NCBI GenBank assembly: GCA_025059875.1
Contig: JANXCT010000001.1
Span: forward strand, 186,001-250,000
Source of the DNA: Candidatus Kapaibacterium sp.
Lineage (GTDB): Bacteria > Bacteroidota > Ignavibacteria > Kapaibacteriales > HRBIN21
Length of the DNA: 64,000 bases
Direction of reading: 5' to 3'
Part shown: positions 62,132 through 64,000 of the stretch, one piece after another
Numbering within the stretch: the stretch's first letter is position 1
Layout of the letters: each line of letters opens with the position of its first letter
Translations under genes and position numbers: made by a program
The notes under the pieces: model-generated
The model's database searches: none
The model's input: the letters and a program-made list of their open reading frames with translations, nothing else
Told to the model about the DNA's origin: nothing

Positions 62132-63190
62132 TTATGTCTGAGACCATAGTTCGGAAACACGCTGGGCAACCCAGCGGACAATTGGGATGACCTTAGAGTA
62201 AGGCATCCGCTTAGGGCCTAGGATGCCTACTACTCCGCGGGCGGAAGCTGTTCGGTATTGTCCCAGGATGATGGCGTAGTCCTGTAGCACGCTGAGTTGG
62301 AGCTCACGCCCAATACCGATGAAGAGGGATTCTGGACAGAGGCTCCGCTCGTAGCGCTCCAGGAGCTGGTTGAGGACGGAGTCTTCTTCTACAAGGGCCG
62401 TAATAGCCCGCATCCGCTCTGCAGAGGCGACTTCGGGGTATCGAAAGAGCTGGGCGGTACCGCTGACGAAGAGTCGACCAGACGGCTGAGAGAGCGCGGG
62501 CAGGCGGTCTGTTAATCGCCGGAGAATGTCGAGAACTGCGGGTGAGACACTCCCCTCCAGCGTTCGTACGACCGTTGCTAAAACTTTGGTAGCTTCACTA
62601 AGGGATCGTCCGCAGAGATGCTGGTTGAGTAGCTGAGTAGCGCTTTCAGCATACTCCGGTCGTAAAGGTTCAGCGGTAGGGATTAGAAGTGTCCGCACGA
62701 TCTTGGAATCAACGATGACTACGAGCAGAGAGTACGAGGAGCTTATGGGCACAAGTTCCACACGGTGTACATGGAGCTGTTCTAGGGTCGGTAGGCGCGA
62801 GATGCCGACAGCAGAGCTTAGGGTGCTGAGAACGCGCGAGGCGTCTTGTAAGAGCGCGTCCCAGCTTTCCCGAGTCTGAAGGCTATGTTGAATAGCCTTC
62901 CGGTCAGCTGTGCTTAGTTCGTAGGTGTTGGGGAGGCTATTGACATAGGTCCGGTAGCCAGAATCTGTTGGGATCCGGCCTGCGGAGGTATGAGGATGGG
63001 TGAGATATCCCATCTCTTCCAGCTCTGCCATAACATTACGGATGCTGGCGGGGCTAAGATTGAGCCGACGCCGGAGGTGGCGGGCGATGAGGCGAGAACT
63101 GACAGGCTGCCCTGTCCGGATGTAGAGGTGCACAAGGGTTTGCAGTACACAACGCTGTCTCTCCGTCAGCACCTGGATCCTCCGTGGCAT
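62132..63190 (-). CDS. hrcA: Heat-inducible transcription repressor HrcA
   Basis: 352 residues from ATG 63190; the frame is open far upstream but without family features. The N-terminal winged helix shows LTERQRCVLQTLVHLYIRTGQPVSS (in parts), LSPASIRNVMAELEEMGYLTHPHTSAGRIPTD split across the motif. The dimerisation and GAF-like core follows, ending IGPKRMPY-like ILGPKRMPYSKVIPIVRWVA. HrcA normally binds the CIRCE operator; no CIRCE is seen here, but two other inverted repeats lie just upstream. Confidence 0.93.
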   Translation of the reverse strand: MPRRIQVLTERQRCVLQTLVHLYIRTGQPVSSRLIARHLRRRLNLSPASIRNVMAELEEMGYLTHPHTSAGRIPTDSGYRTYVNSLPNTYELSTADRKAIQHSLQTRESWDALLQDASRVLSTLSSAVGISRLPTLEQLHVHRVELVPISSSYSLLVVIVDSKIVRTLLIPTAEPLRPEYAESATQLLNQHLCGRSLSEATKVLATVVRTLEGSVSPAVLDILRRLTDRLPALSQPSGRLFVSGTAQLFRYPEVASAERMRAITALVEEDSVLNQLLERYERSLCPESLFIGIGRELQLSVLQDYAIILGQYRTASARGVVGILGPKRMPYSKVIPIVRWVAQRVSELWSQT

Positions 63191-63195
63191 TCGAA

Positions 63196-63231
63196 GTCCA
63201 GAGTGGACCTCTGTGATGACGGAATATTCCG
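63196..63231 (-). promoter_or_regulatory. Inverted repeats upstream of hrcA
   Basis: The 12-base perfect palindrome CGGAATATTCCG is at 63220-63231, and nested repeats GTCCA-GAG-TGGAC (63196-63208) and CAGAG-N5-CTCTG (63199-63213) lie nearer the start codon. They occupy the 5' region where an operator would control the hrcA-grpE-dnaJ unit. Neither resembles CIRCE (TTAGCACTC-N9-GAGTGCTAA). Confidence 0.35.
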
Positions 63232-63249
63232 ACGAACGTGATGCGCTAC

Positions 63250-64000
63250 CTAGGGTATTCCCCAAAGGCTCACCACATATGAGACGTACGTACTGAGAGA
63301 ACGTGAGGTCTCGCAGATCCCGAGTAGAAGCACCCCAGCAGTGACAGCAATCCAGGAAGTTCCGACGAGGAGGCTCCAAAGGCGGAGGCGCAAGATGCTT
63401 TGAGCCCCTCGCAGGATCCGCCAGCAGCTCCATATTCCGACTGCTCCCAGGAGCAGGAAGGTCGCTATCCTGGCTTCTGGAGAGCCCATGAGTCGTGCCC
63501 CTGCCAGTAGAAGCGGGGTTGGGAGCAGTACCGGTAGTGAGGCCCAAACGACGACGGAGAGTGATGTCATCCAAGAGACGTTCCGCCGTAAGAGGCGTGC
63601 CACAAGGGCGATGAAGGTGGAGGCCGTTACGAAAATCCCGGCAAAGAGGAACGCGTTGACGAGGAGTTGTGCCCATGGCCTAGTGATGCTCCATGCCACC
63701 GCTTCACGGATGGCGGAGCTCGGTAACAGATGCCATAGGAGGATGACCAGCGGAGGCTGGACTCGCAGCCATTCCTGGATGAGGGAGGCAAAGAGTGCAG
63801 CGGCGAAGTTGCAGAAGGCTCCCCACAGCAGAGTGGCGGCGTAATCTACGAAGCGGCCGTCACGTAAGTCAGCGAAGAAAGAAGTGCTTCGAGCTAAGGC
63901 GCGCCAGACATGCTGGCGGAACCGTGGGACACGGTTAAGCATCCAGCCCATGCCAAGGAGGAGGAAAGCCGCAAGCAGAGTGTGGAGTGGGGGTAGGTCA
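63250..64000 (-). CDS. Multi-pass membrane protein, YIP1-like, partial (N-terminus beyond right edge)
   Basis: The frame is open to the right edge of the window; the ATG at 63951 is probably internal, since the codons before it encode the first part of a hydrophobic helix (LLAAFLLLGMGWML). At least 250 residues are visible with about six membrane segments, for example LLWGAFCNFAAALFASLI, LLVNAFLFAGIFVTAST and WIAVTAGVLLLGI. Five to six helices after a short basic leader resemble YIP1-family proteins; no catalytic motif was seen. It ends 59 bases before hrcA. Confidence 0.55.
   Translation of the reverse strand, partial: DLPPLHTLLAAFLLLGMGWMLNRVPRFRQHVWRALARSTSFFADLRDGRFVDYAATLLWGAFCNFAAALFASLIQEWLRVQPPLVILLWHLLPSSAIREAVAWSITRPWAQLLVNAFLFAGIFVTASTFIALVARLLRRNVSWMTSLSVVVWASLPVLLPTPLLLAGARLMGSPEARIATFLLLGAVGIWSCWRILRGAQSILRLRLWSLLVGTSWIAVTAGVLLLGICETSRSLSTYVSYVVSLWGIP

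Overview
The window is one contiguous, gene-dense stretch of a chromosome (about 58 protein genes and one tRNA in 64 kb, no rRNA, no CRISPR, no transposase, no prophage). Base composition is moderately GC-rich and even throughout. Four things place the organism in the Bacteroidota / Chlorobiota-Ignavibacteriota-Kapabacteria supergroup: C-terminal domains that look like type IX secretion (T9SS) sorting tails on two surface proteins, large outer-membrane beta-barrel and IgGFc-binding-like proteins, lipid A genes (lpxB, a late acyltransferase), and a recurring promoter element TAnnTTTG just upstream of transcription units, which is the Bacteroidota-type -7 box. The exact phylum is inference.

Layout. 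1-5951 (minus): the classic yceD-rpmF-plsX-fabH-fabD-fabG-acpP-fabF fatty-acid operon, cut at the left edge inside fabF. 6067-9169 (plus): a cohesin-like T9SS cargo and an IgGFc-binding-like protein fused to a beta-barrel. 9166-10798 (minus): tRNA-Gln, prs, rplY. 10925-12519 (plus): a long leader followed by the spermidine genes speD and speE. 12496-22878 (minus): a 10.4 kb co-directional run: NarL-type regulator, 1350-residue IgGFc/HYDIN-like surface protein, beta-barrel, HIT hydrolase, rsmA, PAP2 phosphatase-like membrane enzyme, sugar aminotransferase, glycosyltransferase. 23009-23380: YraN. 23363-30422 (minus): class II glutamine amidotransferase, nuoL, nuoM, a beta-propeller lipoprotein, nuoN. 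30574-34071 (plus): polyprenyl-phosphate-type glycosyltransferase, a beta-barrel, PolX-like protein. 34068-38453 (minus): secD, secF, purA. 38585-40305 (plus): HAD hydrolase, threonylcarbamoyl-AMP synthase, then a gene-poor 0.9 kb. 41234-49951 (plus): LytTR regulator and TPR histidine kinase, lipoprotein, TonB receptor, ABC-2 permease, DciA-like protein, gyrB. 49955-54697 (plus): uracil-DNA glycosylase, lipid A acyltransferase, family 9 glycosyltransferase, RsuA/RluB-like protein, lpxB. 55132-57762: mutS. 57759-64000 (minus): membrane protein (cut at the right edge), hrcA, grpE, dnaJ, ComEA-like, PilM/DUF3822-like, rsmD, coaD.

Most of the window is housekeeping. The unusual parts are: two related IgGFc-type surface loci in which the same partner barrel is once fused and once a separate neighbouring gene; a PolX whose polymerase aspartates are replaced while the PHP nuclease site is intact; a pseudouridine-synthase homologue whose catalytic aspartate and second hallmark motif are both altered; a long speD leader with a strong hairpin and a cysteine-rich upstream ORF; minimal back-to-back promoters; and several convergent genes that share their stop tetranucleotide.
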